Positions 1 to 7,828 of a stretch of 64,000 bases of DNA are shown in pieces. The notes under the pieces were generated by a model, which was not told the DNA's origin, searched no databases, and was given only the letters and a program-made list of their open reading frames with translations. Made by a program: the position numbers and the translations under genes. The DNA is from UBA4363 sp002393965 (GTDB lineage: Bacteria > Bacteroidota > Bacteroidia > Bacteroidales > Paludibacteraceae). Position 1 is the stretch's first letter. The number at the start of each line of letters is the position of its first letter. The stretch is from NCBI GenBank assembly GCA_946542925.1, contig CAMNLA010000055.1, positions 5,915 through 69,914 on the forward strand, in the 5' to 3' direction.

Positions 1-1
1 T

Positions 2-847
2 TCCTATTTCCCCTTCACGATACCTACAACAACTCGGGGCAACCCCGTTACCATTAGGGTTTTTACGGTATAATCTAACATTGCCAAGCTGTTCCTCAAG
101 TGGTTCCTCAAACAAATAGCCATTGGAGTATTGGACGCTTATAACATAGCATGCACTATGCTTGTCGGTTTCTTCATAACTAATCCTTTTCTTATACTCC
201 CCGTTTATTATATCGTATTCCCAATATTTGTGTTTGTTGATATTTGATTGAAATATTTTAGCCGAATCACCTTCGTTTGATACAAAAACGGCTCTCTTTC
301 CTATCAAAGCAACGGGTAATTGATACATTGTGTAGGTTTTCTTATCGACTTTTGATTTTGGAAGCAAATATGAATAATACACGCCTGTATCGTCTCCTTC
401 ATACTTGTAATGAGTTGCGTTATTGTCAACTATTCTATTTATAGGATCATTACTATCACAAATCAATTGTCCTTTTTTAAAGTGTTCTATATCTTCCTTT
501 GCATAATATGCGCTTAATGTACCAACTTTCTCAAATTGATCTACAGCCATTTTGATTTCAGACACATTGTCAGATTCAAGTTGTTTGGCCACACGCTTAT
601 CACTGATCTGACTATACCACCAATAGCAACCGCCAGCAATAATCACTACCAAAAGTACAATGATACCATATAACCACTTACGAGGACGTCCTCCCTCCTC
701 TTCTTCATAATATACAGGTTGCTCTTGCGGCGTTTCTTGTGGAATATGGGGTTCCGATCGCTTCGTTGTCGGACAGCCACACTTCGGACATTTCGTTGCC
801 CTGTCCGAAATCATGTGTCCACATTCATTACATTTGATTAGTGCCAT
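2..847 (-). CDS. Zinc-ribbon, single-TM protein, truncated by the window edge
   Basis: Starts at an ATG at 847 and stays open to the left edge, so the C-terminus is missing (at least 282 residues present). The N-terminus carries a zinc ribbon (CNECGH, then CPKCGCP), a proline/glutamine linker, and one hydrophobic segment (KWLYGIIVLLVVIIAGG) at about residues 60-80. The rest is polar and presumably lies outside the cytoplasm. The first 40 codons are almost identical in DNA to those of the next gene (to 1917), while the C-terminal domains differ. No function can be assigned; a membrane-anchored sensor or scaffold is possible. Confidence 0.75.
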   Translation of the reverse strand, partial: MALIKCNECGHMISDRATKCPKCGCPTTKRSEPHIPQETPQEQPVYYEEEEGGRPRKWLYGIIVLLVVIIAGGCYWWYSQISDKRVAKQLESDNVSEIKMAVDQFEKVGTLSAYYAKEDIEHFKKGQLICDSNDPINRIVDNNATHYKYEGDDTGVYYSYLLPKSKVDKKTYTMYQLPVALIGKRAVFVSNEGDSAKIFQSNINKHKYWEYDIINGEYKKRISYEETDKHSACYVISVQYSNGYLFEEPLEEQLGNVRLYRKNPNGNGVAPSCCRYREGEIG

Positions 848-912
848 ATATGTTATTATAACTATTTTTTTCTTTTGGCTATTTTTTATAATTCAAAGAA
901 CCAACCACGTTC

Positions 913-1917
913 TTAATTCCTTGATTTTAGATAGTTTTCGTACTCATTTCCCTCTGCAGTAAAGTATTTATCAAAAATATCCTGATTGTTTAATTTAAAC
1001 TTTACATATGCGTTATCATAAGAATGACTAATAGAAATCGGTATTGTAAATAATAAAGATTCCCCAGGAGAAATGGTCTTTCCTGATTCAACCCGTTCTT
1101 CATCTTCATAAATACCTTGCCAAGCAAAAACTCCTTTAAAAATCACGTTGTAGTCGTTTCCGGAAATAGTATGATTAGTTCGATTCTCAACATTTACGCT
1201 ACACATAGCATACTCATCAGTGAAATACACAGGATCACCAGTTGTTTGTACACTTCCTTTTACCCTTAATCTGCCTTTGAATCTACTTGCAAAATCTTTT
1301 ACAAGCCAAGGAATAAATTCTTTATCTTTTAATCTTTCAGCCTTTACGGCATCATCTAATGACGAATTAATCCATCCTGTTTTTATTGCAAAATCTATTT
1401 CTTTCGGGAAATAGAATAATCCTTTTGATGACACAATATACATTTGCCTTTTTGCATCTTTGGCAAGTCGAATACTTTGGGAGTGAGATAATTTTACATC
1501 TATTGTATCATTACCTGTTGGATGTACGATTGACATCGAATCAACATAGTATGAAACATGAAGAGATTCGGCTCCGTCAGATTTGGGATAGAGTCGTCGA
1601 ATGGTCTGCTTGTCGCCTAATTCAACGGCCTTTGCAAATTTCTCTACGAATTGTTTTACTTCACGTTCATCACCAGAACGGCTATACCACCAATAGCCAC
1701 CACCTGCAATAAAAGCCACTAATAGTGCAATGATACCATACAACCACTTACGAGAACTTCCACCCTCATCATCTTCATAATAAACAGGTTGTACTTGCGG
1801 CGTTTCTTGTGGAATATGGGGTTCCGATCGCTTCGTTGTCGGACAGCCACACTTCGGACATTTCGTCGCCTTGTCCGAAATCATGTGTCCACATTCATTA
1901 CATTTGATTAGTGCCAT
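913..1917 (-). CDS. Zinc-ribbon, single-TM protein (paralogue of the gene at 2-847)
   Basis: 334 residues from the ATG at 1917. A TTG at 1923 would add two residues, but the paralogue begins MALIKC, which favours 1917. There is an N-terminal zinc ribbon (CNECGH/CPKCGCP), a linker, a transmembrane helix (WLYGIIALLVAFIAGGGYWW) around residues 59-80, and a C-terminal domain of about 250 residues that I do not recognise. The domain contains a stretch with VENRTNHTISG, reminiscent of beta-sandwich modules. The upstream gene stops at 1920, two bases before this start, so the two are probably translationally coupled. Function unknown; the constant membrane anchor with a different outer domain is the main clue. 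Confidence 0.8.
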   Translation of the reverse strand: MALIKCNECGHMISDKATKCPKCGCPTTKRSEPHIPQETPQVQPVYYEDDEGGSSRKWLYGIIALLVAFIAGGGYWWYSRSGDEREVKQFVEKFAKAVELGDKQTIRRLYPKSDGAESLHVSYYVDSMSIVHPTGNDTIDVKLSHSQSIRLAKDAKRQMYIVSSKGLFYFPKEIDFAIKTGWINSSLDDAVKAERLKDKEFIPWLVKDFASRFKGRLRVKGSVQTTGDPVYFTDEYAMCSVNVENRTNHTISGNDYNVIFKGVFAWQGIYEDEERVESGKTISPGESLLFTIPISISHSYDNAYVKFKLNNQDIFDKYFTAEGNEYENYLKSRN

Positions 1918-1919
1918 AA

Positions 1920-2522
1920 TCAATATATTTCGTCAATCTTGTTAGTTTTCTTTGCATGTTCCATGCTAATCCAATAACGCTGATTAATTCTGCGCCACAA
2001 TCGATGCATCTTAGCCCAATATCTACTAAGAGCCCATGGGAAAAACTTTATGATGACATATATACCAAGAGGTATTAAGATGACGGTCATGAAACATAAC
2101 ATAGCAATCCCGAAGAACAATGTCCACCACAGGAAGACCCTAAAGGATAGATTTGCTAGTAGAAGGCCTTCATTCAACTCATCAAACCTATCTTGCTCTT
2201 TTGGGTCATTATTGCTAACATACCACGGTTGCATAATGTTCCACCATGGACGATAATAGCCCGCAGTTGAATAACAGTCCCTCACATCCGTACTATTGAG
2301 AGGAATCCCTCTACTCGGTTGTTCATAAGTTTTTTCACCTTGATCATTGCCGGTTTCTTTATTTGCCTCTTGCCGCGGAGTTGCATTGTTTGTGTTTTCA
2401 TTTGTTTCTGAGCTTTTATTATCTAACGGCTCACACTCGCTTGCTGGACATCCGCAATTAGGACAATCTTCCAAATTGCCATCAAAGATTTGTCCACATT
2501 CTGAACATTTTATAAGTGCCAT
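1920..2522 (-). CDS. Zinc-ribbon protein with C-terminal membrane helices
   Basis: 200 residues from the ATG at 2522. The longer frame back to 2534 depends on a TTG and is disfavoured because both paralogous neighbours start MALIKC. It has an N-terminal zinc ribbon (CSECGQ and CPNCGCP), a low-complexity Asn/Glu/Thr linker (about residues 30-70), then a hydrophobic hairpin (about 130-165, VFLWWTLFFGIAMLCFMTV) and a basic Arg/Trp-rich tail. It shares its first residues with the two following genes but not their outer domain. It ends two bases before the next start, indicating an operon. Function unknown. Confidence 0.75.
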   Translation of the reverse strand: MALIKCSECGQIFDGNLEDCPNCGCPASECEPLDNKSSETNENTNNATPRQEANKETGNDQGEKTYEQPSRGIPLNSTDVRDCYSTAGYYRPWWNIMQPWYVSNNDPKEQDRFDELNEGLLLANLSFRVFLWWTLFFGIAMLCFMTVILIPLGIYVIIKFFPWALSRYWAKMHRLWRRINQRYWISMEHAKKTNKIDEIY

Positions 2523-2550
2523 AATTGAATACAATTAACCTCGTTAAAAA

Positions 2551-3021
2551 CTATTCTTTCATTTCCTCTGCCTTACGGTAAAACATATAGCATTTCTGTT
2601 TGTTGGGAGTATCAATTACCGTAAGCACTTCCATTGCCTTTGTGAAACCGATGGAGTTTTCTTTGATTATATCTGTGATTTCCTCAACACTCTTTTCTTC
2701 TTTGACTTTCTCTGTCGTACGGATAATCGTCTCGCTACTTACCTGTACAAGCCCTCCGAGATATTGGCTCACTTGTCGTTGGCTCTTTACTTGAGCTATA
2801 CGATTTCTTGCCGTTTCAGATTGGCCATTATTAGCAACAAGAACAACCGAAAGCAAATAGTTGTTGTCGTAGTCTGAGACAACTTTTACACCCTCAAAAG
2901 GCTCTGCCTTGTACATGCGTACAAGAAAATTCTTTAATGCTGTCCGCTCTTGGTCGTAGCTCTGTGCCATAGCCGTTATTCCAAGCGCAACACAGAAAAT
3001 GGTTAATATAAACTTCTTCAT
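2551..3021 (-). CDS. Small secreted protein of unknown function
   Basis: 156 residues with a clear Sec signal peptide (MKKFILTIFCVALGITAMAQ, cleavage probably after AMA-Q). The mature part is about 135 residues, with no cysteine cluster and no recognisable domain. It contains a charged, helix-prone segment (EKVKEEKSVEEITDIIKE). Its start codon overlaps the stop of the upstream gene by four bases (ATGA at 3018-3021), so the two are translationally coupled. Periplasmic or surface location is inferred from the signal peptide only. Confidence 0.75.
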   Translation of the reverse strand: MKKFILTIFCVALGITAMAQSYDQERTALKNFLVRMYKAEPFEGVKVVSDYDNNYLLSVVLVANNGQSETARNRIAQVKSQRQVSQYLGGLVQVSSETIIRTTEKVKEEKSVEEITDIIKENSIGFTKAMEVLTVIDTPNKQKCYMFYRKAEEMKE

Positions 3022-3434
3022 AATGTTCTCTTGTAGTTAATCACGTTCTTTTCAAAATACTGCCAAAACTCTCTACTATATTCGCCCTTAATGGCATCCC
3101 AAGAGTTTTTGTATATTTGGTGATTGCAAGCAATCTGCATTCCCTCTAACCATAATTTCCAAACATTATCGGGTACGGTTCTGTCTTGCCATAAGTGATA
3201 TTCCTCGCTACACAAATCAAAATACAACCGCATATGTCTTTTAGTTCTCGTATCAATCTTTGCTGTACCATTATATATGTCATCGGGCATATTCATGAAT
3301 ATGTCTTGATACCTGCGTGTGTACTCGGCAAACATTTGTAGTTTACGCTGTTTTGCATCTCGCTGTTGTGTAACGAGAATAGAAACTATTGCTGCTATCA
3401 GCAATCCCAATTGAATGTAGTCTGCTATTTCCAT
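3018..3434 (-). CDS. Hypothetical protein with N-terminal membrane anchor
   Basis: 138 residues. One hydrophobic helix lies at about residues 5-24 (YIQLGLLIAAIVSILV). A soluble, aromatic-rich helical domain follows, with many Trp/Tyr/His residues (YFDLCSEEYHLWQD, FWQYFEKNV). This layout resembles small bacterial proteins with an N-terminal anchor and a cytoplasmic helical domain; I cannot name the family. It is coupled to the downstream secreted protein by a four-base overlap. Its first 92 bases overlap, in another frame, the end of the remnant frame at 3343-3681. The membrane helix supports this frame as the real one. Confidence 0.7.
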   Translation of the reverse strand: MEIADYIQLGLLIAAIVSILVTQQRDAKQRKLQMFAEYTRRYQDIFMNMPDDIYNGTAKIDTRTKRHMRLYFDLCSEEYHLWQDRTVPDNVWKLWLEGMQIACNHQIYKNSWDAIKGEYSREFWQYFEKNVINYKRTL

Positions 3435-3681
3435 ATTTAATGTTTAATTTTTGTTTTTTGTATTCTTGAATGATTATTTCCATCTCTTCATCAGAAAACG
3501 AACTCGTTCCCGTTAGTTTGCCATAACCTTGGGGATACACTGTTTTCTTCCAACGTTCAAGAACTTTATAAAGCTCTTCTTCTCTTAGTGATAGTAATTT
3601 TTCCCACCGTGCATCAGTCCACCCATATTTAACTAAGGATTGAGGGACTTTTGTAGAAGTTGTGTTTGCAGAACCATCGTC
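3343..3681 (-). pseudogene. In-frame remnant immediately after the stop at 3682
   Basis: Directly downstream of the TAA at 3682-3684, the same reading frame stays open for 112 codons. It has protein-like composition (YGWTDARWEKLLSLREEEL, then TVYPQGYGKLTGTSSFSDEE). There is no ATG or TTG in the upstream half; the first usable start is a GTG at 3540, leaving 65 codons. The distal 92 bases overlap the membrane-helix start of the next gene in another frame. Possible readings are a decayed small gene, the lost C-terminus of the gene ending at 3682, or a gene with an unusual start. I favour a remnant, with low certainty. Confidence 0.35.
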
Positions 3682-5160
3682 TTATTCACTATTTTTTAGA
3701 GCAACATGAATACCTGTAATTTTTTCAAGGTCACTAAGATCATAAATCATTTCAACAGGAATCTCTACAAAAATTTCATTTGGCTTCACTAAATGCCAAT
3801 TCACCTTTCTTTCATATTCATGTAATTCCTCACCATTATCTCTATCTCTTATGATATAACCCGAACTGCCTTCATATACAAACATATAGTTATATACAGT
3901 GAATTTCGTCATTGTATTTTCATACGGCACCATAAATTCACCAAGATAACCACCACCTCCATATTGCAAAGCAGGCCTTGCTAAACTACTTTCACGGGTA
4001 ACGTATAGGCCACCATCAGCATAAAATCGACCACCTTGCCTGGAGTAATAGCCTTTCTTATTTTCTACTATTTTTAGATTATATGTACCAATGTCATCAT
4101 ATACCATAATCCTATCGAACAATATATTTAATACCTTGTCATATATGTATCTATAACCACCTATTCCACCAATTGCTTCCTTTTTGTGTTGTAATTCTTG
4201 TATATGTTTTGCATTGTCATTAAATTTTAAGCATATATTGAACCTTACTGCATATACTTCACTGCCAAATCCAAATTTCCTTTCATAATCGGATCTTCTC
4301 TTTGGTTCTTTCATGTCTGTTATTACACAATCGAAACTATTGGCTAATAATTTCAATTGCATCTCCGTGATATTTCTAATTGCAATTCTTTTATTCTCCT
4401 CATTCAACTTTTGAATACGAACATTTGCTGAAAAAGTAGCACCTGCAAGTTCCGTAGAAGCCCCTTTTTGTTTTACGTAAGTGATAAGTTTCTGTGGGGT
4501 TACAAGTGCCTTTACAACTACATAGAATCTTCCTCCTACCTCCTTTTCTGACAAATAGGTGTACTTTTTTACAATGCCTGTAGATATAGAAACGATTTCG
4601 TCTTTCACCAATTCATCATTAAGAATTTTGGTATTAGATGAAACCATTGTACCATACACTTGTTCCAAGGCACTACGTAGAGCAGAAAGTGTAGCTTTTT
4701 CCTTAGTGGGACCATCGCCTGTAACAACAAGTTCTACATCGCCTGGCGTATTATCTGAAACCGAAGGAGATAACTGTCTTGACTCTTCTCCACTATTTGC
4801 GCTTCTTTTCGACGATTTTTCTGTTTTTCTGCTATTATTGTTTTGATCTTGTTTCATGAACGGATTACTGTATTCTCTACGAGTACTTCCATTTCTTTGA
4901 TACTGTGAAGAACTTTGTCTAAATCTCGAAAAAAAAGTATCCTGAGTTCTTTGATTCTGTGAGGAACTCTGCCTATACCTTGAAGGATAGGCATTTTGAG
5001 TTCTTTGATTCTGTGTGGAACTTTGCCTATATCTTGAAGGATAGGCATTCTGCCTAGTTGGTTGATAATCTTGTGCTGAGATGTCTGCTAAAAAAGGCAC
5101 AGATATCAACAAACACACGACAAATCTCTTAGCACTTAATATAAAGAATTGTTTTACCAT
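3682..5160 (-). CDS. Secreted protein with 18-residue repeats and LPP20/FlgT-N-like domain
   Basis: 492 residues. There is an N-terminal signal peptide (to about residue 29, ADISA-Q). Three tandem 18-residue repeats follow (37-90, core QNAYPSRYRQSS), then a Ser/Asn-rich linker to about 135. Next is a domain containing VVTGDGPTKEKATLSALRSA, typical of the LPP20/FlgT N-terminal fold where GxG..K..A..AL recurs. The C-terminal 250 residues are unassigned. LPP20-like proteins are envelope proteins in other bacteria; the role here is unknown. Its ATG overlaps the stop of the upstream gene by seven bases, so they are co-expressed. Confidence 0.75.
   Translation of the reverse strand: MVKQFFILSAKRFVVCLLISVPFLADISAQDYQPTRQNAYPSRYRQSSTQNQRTQNAYPSRYRQSSSQNQRTQDTFFSRFRQSSSQYQRNGSTRREYSNPFMKQDQNNNSRKTEKSSKRSANSGEESRQLSPSVSDNTPGDVELVVTGDGPTKEKATLSALRSALEQVYGTMVSSNTKILNDELVKDEIVSISTGIVKKYTYLSEKEVGGRFYVVVKALVTPQKLITYVKQKGASTELAGATFSANVRIQKLNEENKRIAIRNITEMQLKLLANSFDCVITDMKEPKRRSDYERKFGFGSEVYAVRFNICLKFNDNAKHIQELQHKKEAIGGIGGYRYIYDKVLNILFDRIMVYDDIGTYNLKIVENKKGYYSRQGGRFYADGGLYVTRESSLARPALQYGGGGYLGEFMVPYENTMTKFTVYNYMFVYEGSSGYIIRDRDNGEELHEYERKVNWHLVKPNEIFVEIPVEMIYDLSDLEKITGIHVALKNSE
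4891..5052 (-). repeat. Three 54-bp tandem repeats within the LPP20-like gene
   Basis: Three in-frame 54-bp units encode residues 37-54, 55-72 and 73-90 of the gene ending at 3682. Copies 1 and 2 are almost identical (QNAYPSRYRQSSTQNQRT, then SSSQ). Copy 3 has diverged (QDTFFSRFRQSSSQYQRN). The unit is basic, polar and Tyr-rich with no hydrophobic core, as expected of a flexible stalk just after the signal peptide. Copy number may vary between strains by slippage. Confidence 0.85.
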
Positions 5161-6173
5161 AATATAATACGATTATAATTTACGATTCTTGTTACTACTT
5201 TGGGTTGATTCATGGCATAAGTCATTGCCACATCCCTTGCTGCTTTAAGATACATCCTTTGGGTTTGCACTCGGTCTTCATATTCTTTGACATGCTGATC
5301 CCATTGACGTTTTTCACGCTCAATACCATCTTGATACACTTGCATTTGATGTTCCCACTCCCTGCGGTCAATCTCGTTCATCTTGGCTGTGATTTCGCGC
5401 ATTAAGGATGTCGCTTGCGGTTGACACGATGCGGCAAAATTGATTTGAGAAAGTAAACGTGTGGCTTCTCTTGCGCCTTCTCTCGTCGGATTTTTAGCCC
5501 ATACTGCACGGGCTTGGTTCAAAAACTCTGCCCCTCTTGCTTCTACCATATCAGTGTAAATTGGAGCTGCAATCCGTGCTGCTTCTTCAAAGCAATCAGT
5601 ACACACATCAGGAATTGAAGCCAACAGCATTAGTGCATCTTCATAGTTTTGCAGGGAGGCTTGTTTTTTAGCCTCTGTAATTAAATCTTCACAATGCGTC
5701 TGATAATATCCCAATACCTTCTCTTTTCCCTCTCGGATAAAAGCGGTGATAGCAGTGCTCTTTGGGTTGATGTTCTTGAAAGCGGAAATAAACGATTTCT
5801 CATAACTCTGTCCCACACCAATTGCTGAAATAGTGAGTTGAGAGTAAACCTTGTCTTCTTCAATATCTCCCAACATCAATGTAATATCCAACTTCTGCGA
5901 AATGCGTTGAGGCGGACCTGCTACAATGTCTTTTGAAATTACATTTATCTTTGCCGTAAGAACAAAACGAACAAAATTCTCATTGTCGGCAATGCCATTG
6001 GCCGTAATTATCTGCGAAAGTTTTGTCGTCAGCAATTTGTGCGCCTCGTAGGGGAGGTCTTCATTTTCGGGAACGTATGCATGAATTATTATACGTCCCA
6101 CATCGTCTAATCTGTCTTGAGCCTGTACCAATATTGGACAGAGCAGAGCCAATATCAAACATATCTTTTTCAT
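5154..6173 (-). CDS. Periplasmic helical/coiled-coil protein of unknown function
   Basis: 339 residues with a signal peptide (MKKICLILALLCPILVQAQ). Residues 25-130 form a mixed domain resembling the beginning of TolB/CsgG-like envelope proteins (KLLTTKLSQIITANGI, later LDITLMLGDI). Residues 155-260 are helical and TPR-like (YEDALMLLASIPDVCTDC). The last part, about residues 255-320, is a charged coiled coil (REWEHQMQVYQDGIEREK). A short hydrophobic C-terminus follows. It sits between the DUF6175-like and LPP20-like genes, overlapping the latter by seven bases. The domain assignment is my reading of the pattern, not a match. Confidence 0.7.
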   Translation of the reverse strand: MKKICLILALLCPILVQAQDRLDDVGRIIIHAYVPENEDLPYEAHKLLTTKLSQIITANGIADNENFVRFVLTAKINVISKDIVAGPPQRISQKLDITLMLGDIEEDKVYSQLTISAIGVGQSYEKSFISAFKNINPKSTAITAFIREGKEKVLGYYQTHCEDLITEAKKQASLQNYEDALMLLASIPDVCTDCFEEAARIAAPIYTDMVEARGAEFLNQARAVWAKNPTREGAREATRLLSQINFAASCQPQATSLMREITAKMNEIDRREWEHQMQVYQDGIEREKRQWDQHVKEYEDRVQTQRMYLKAARDVAMTYAMNQPKVVTRIVNYNRIILW

Positions 6174-6185
6174 AATGGTACGTTT

Positions 6186-7139
6186 TTATTTTTCGCCTAA
6201 TACAAGTATCGCTTCTCCCAATCCTCGCATCATTAACTTTGAAGGGATGTTGAAAGGTGCTGCATTGAGATACTTTTGCAGTCCTCTTGTGAAGCTGCGG
6301 GCATCCATCGCCACACCATTCTCATTCTTCAACGGGATCATTACTTGCTCAAACTGAGCAAAGTTTTCCGATGCGTCCGAAAGGTTGTATTGCTGCCTAA
6401 TGGTGTTTTTGGTCAACCATTGTTGGATATGTCCCAACAGCTCTTCGTTGGCAAACTCGCTTTCCAAATCCCCATCCCAATTATCCCATGTGCGGATGGT
6501 AAGGATTATTTCTCGCCCACTTGATTTCATGTTGGAATAGAATACGTCAAGTTGCTTATCGAAAGGCTTGATATGTTTCTGTACCGCTGTTTGCAGTTGT
6601 AAAGGAATAGCATTCCCTGTTCTGCTCTCTGTGGCAGTTGAGGTAGCAATGCGCTTGCTTGTATAAGCGTCAAAAGCTTCTAATGTAAATGAAATGGTGG
6701 AGGAATTGACAACCCAACCAAGCTGTATGATAATATCTGCTTTTGCTTTACGTTTCAATACATCTAAAGGACTTTCGGTAAGTTGCGCTCTACTTGACTT
6801 GCTAAAGGTTACGTTGTCTTCAGCAGTACGTGCGGAAATGTTCTTCAACTCCATTTCTGCATCTTTGAGGCTATACCCAAGATTGGTAAGAAGTTCACCC
6901 ACCTTACTTATAACGGGCCCCAACTCAATATCTTCTTGAAAAGCCTGTTTATAGTTGGGTATGCGTTCCATCACTCCCTGATTGTCAAATTCCATTGTGA
7001 AATAGCGTTGAGTACACCAATTATCCGATGGCAGAATCATCAGTGTCGGCTTCTTCTGCGCCCACATTGAGGCACATAAAACGAAAGAGAAGGACAAAGC
7101 CAATCCTAATCTTCTAAGATAAACCGCAAATTCGTTCAT
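6186..7139 (-). CDS. DUF6175-like secreted protein
   Basis: 317 residues with an N-terminal signal peptide (LALSFSFVLCASMWAQ). The mature start PTLMILPSDNWCTQRYF and the later KRKAKADIIIQLGWVV fit the Bacteroidales DUF6175 family as I remember it. The family has no established function, and its DI-I-L-W pattern recalls CsgG/TolB-like envelope domains. It is the first clear gene of the minus-strand cluster reaching to the left edge, 12 bases upstream of the coiled-coil gene. Secretion is well supported; the family name is moderately sure. Confidence 0.7.
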   Translation of the reverse strand: MNEFAVYLRRLGLALSFSFVLCASMWAQKKPTLMILPSDNWCTQRYFTMEFDNQGVMERIPNYKQAFQEDIELGPVISKVGELLTNLGYSLKDAEMELKNISARTAEDNVTFSKSSRAQLTESPLDVLKRKAKADIIIQLGWVVNSSTISFTLEAFDAYTSKRIATSTATESRTGNAIPLQLQTAVQKHIKPFDKQLDVFYSNMKSSGREIILTIRTWDNWDGDLESEFANEELLGHIQQWLTKNTIRQQYNLSDASENFAQFEQVMIPLKNENGVAMDARSFTRGLQKYLNAAPFNIPSKLMMRGLGEAILVLGEK

Positions 7140-7534
7140 TGCTTCTCGTTTTATGCACCCATGACCCGAAAGTGCTGTTGCTATTTTTGAAGTTTAGGCA
7201 TAAAAAGAAAAGCGGGGTCAACATCTTCTCATCCGCTGCGTAAGGTTGGACTCCTCGTAATACAGATAAGTAGAATAGAGACTCCGCTTGGCTGTATCTC
7301 GCTTGTTCACGAATACACACCAAGAGAGCGTCTTTCTTACTCATTCCTATATTACTTTTGTAAGTGTCCAATTTACGCAGTAGGAATAAGCGAAATGCGC
7401 TTCTTCAATATGTCTGTCAAAGCCTATTGGCAATATGACGGAGCCAAGATACGCAATTTCTTGGAAAGACGCTCAATGTCGGGTTAATTATCGGGCGGTT
7501 TTGGGTGAGTTTTTGGGTGAAATATAAATAAAAT
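7140..7534. other. Gap between the envelope cluster and tRNA-Ser
   Basis: About 395 bases with no convincing gene. A minus-strand frame of 78-85 codons (7114-7371, ATG at 7344 or TTG at 7371) overlaps the start of the DUF6175-like gene. It has no signal peptide or domain I can name, and I did not accept it. A TATCTTGG near 7450-7457 on the minus strand resembles a Bacteroidetes -7 box (TAnnTTTG) with one mismatch and could drive the cluster. Confidence 0.4.
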
Positions 7535-7573
7535 ATCGCTATAACTTTCTGATCATCAGATTGTTATAGCGAT
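7535..7573 (-). terminator. Hairpin terminator of tRNA-Ser
   Basis: An 11-bp perfect stem (atcgctataac / gttatagcgat) encloses a second inner stem (tctga/tcaga). It starts eight bases after the tRNA 3' end on the minus strand and is followed there by an AT-rich, T-rich stretch. Position and shape fit a rho-independent terminator. Confidence 0.75.
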
Positions 7574-7580
7574 TTCTTTG

Positions 7581-7667
7581 CGGAGAGAGAGGGATTCGAA
7601 CCCTCGGTACGATTGCTCGCACGTCGGCTTAGCAAGCCGGTGGTTTCAGCCACTCACCCATCTCTCC
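7581..7667 (-). tRNA. tRNA-Ser (anticodon GCU)
   Basis: An 87-base cloverleaf on the minus strand. The acceptor stem GGAGAGA pairs with TCTCTCC. The anticodon stem is CCGGC/GCCGA-like, with loop TTGCTAA giving anticodon GCT. A long variable arm (CGTGCGAGCAATCGTACG region) is typical of serine tRNA. The T-arm is GAGGGTTCGAATCCCTC and the discriminator base is G. No CCA is encoded. Confidence 0.95.
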
Positions 7668-7800
7668 TTGAGATAAAAAAACGTGGGTGTCGTTTCTGAC
7701 AGGGAGAAAAGGGTCTCCCCAAGGCGCAAACGGAGTGTACTCCCCCGAATTGCGGATGCAAATGTACGTATTCTTTTCTTAATTCTCAAAATTGTTTTAT

Positions 7801-7808
7801 TACTTTTG
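7801..7808 (+). promoter_or_regulatory. Candidate -7 box for mltG
   Basis: TACTTTTG matches the Bacteroidetes -7 consensus TAnnTTTG and lies 20 bases before the mltG ATG. No well-spaced TTG -33 element is visible, so this is tentative. Confidence 0.35.
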
Positions 7809-7828
7809 CGAGTAATTTTTTAGTTTCT

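Noticed and set aside
7114..7371. Minus-strand frame of 85 codons before the DUF6175-like gene
   Set aside because: It opens with TTG (ATG only at 7344), overlaps the signal peptide of the DUF6175-like gene, has no leader, domain or family-like composition, and may be noncoding. I cannot exclude a small gene.
1..7667. Genomic island with tRNA-Ser as attachment site
   Set aside because: The AT-rich cluster beside a tRNA suggests it, but I found no integrase and no second copy of the tRNA 3' end within the window, so I do not claim an att site.
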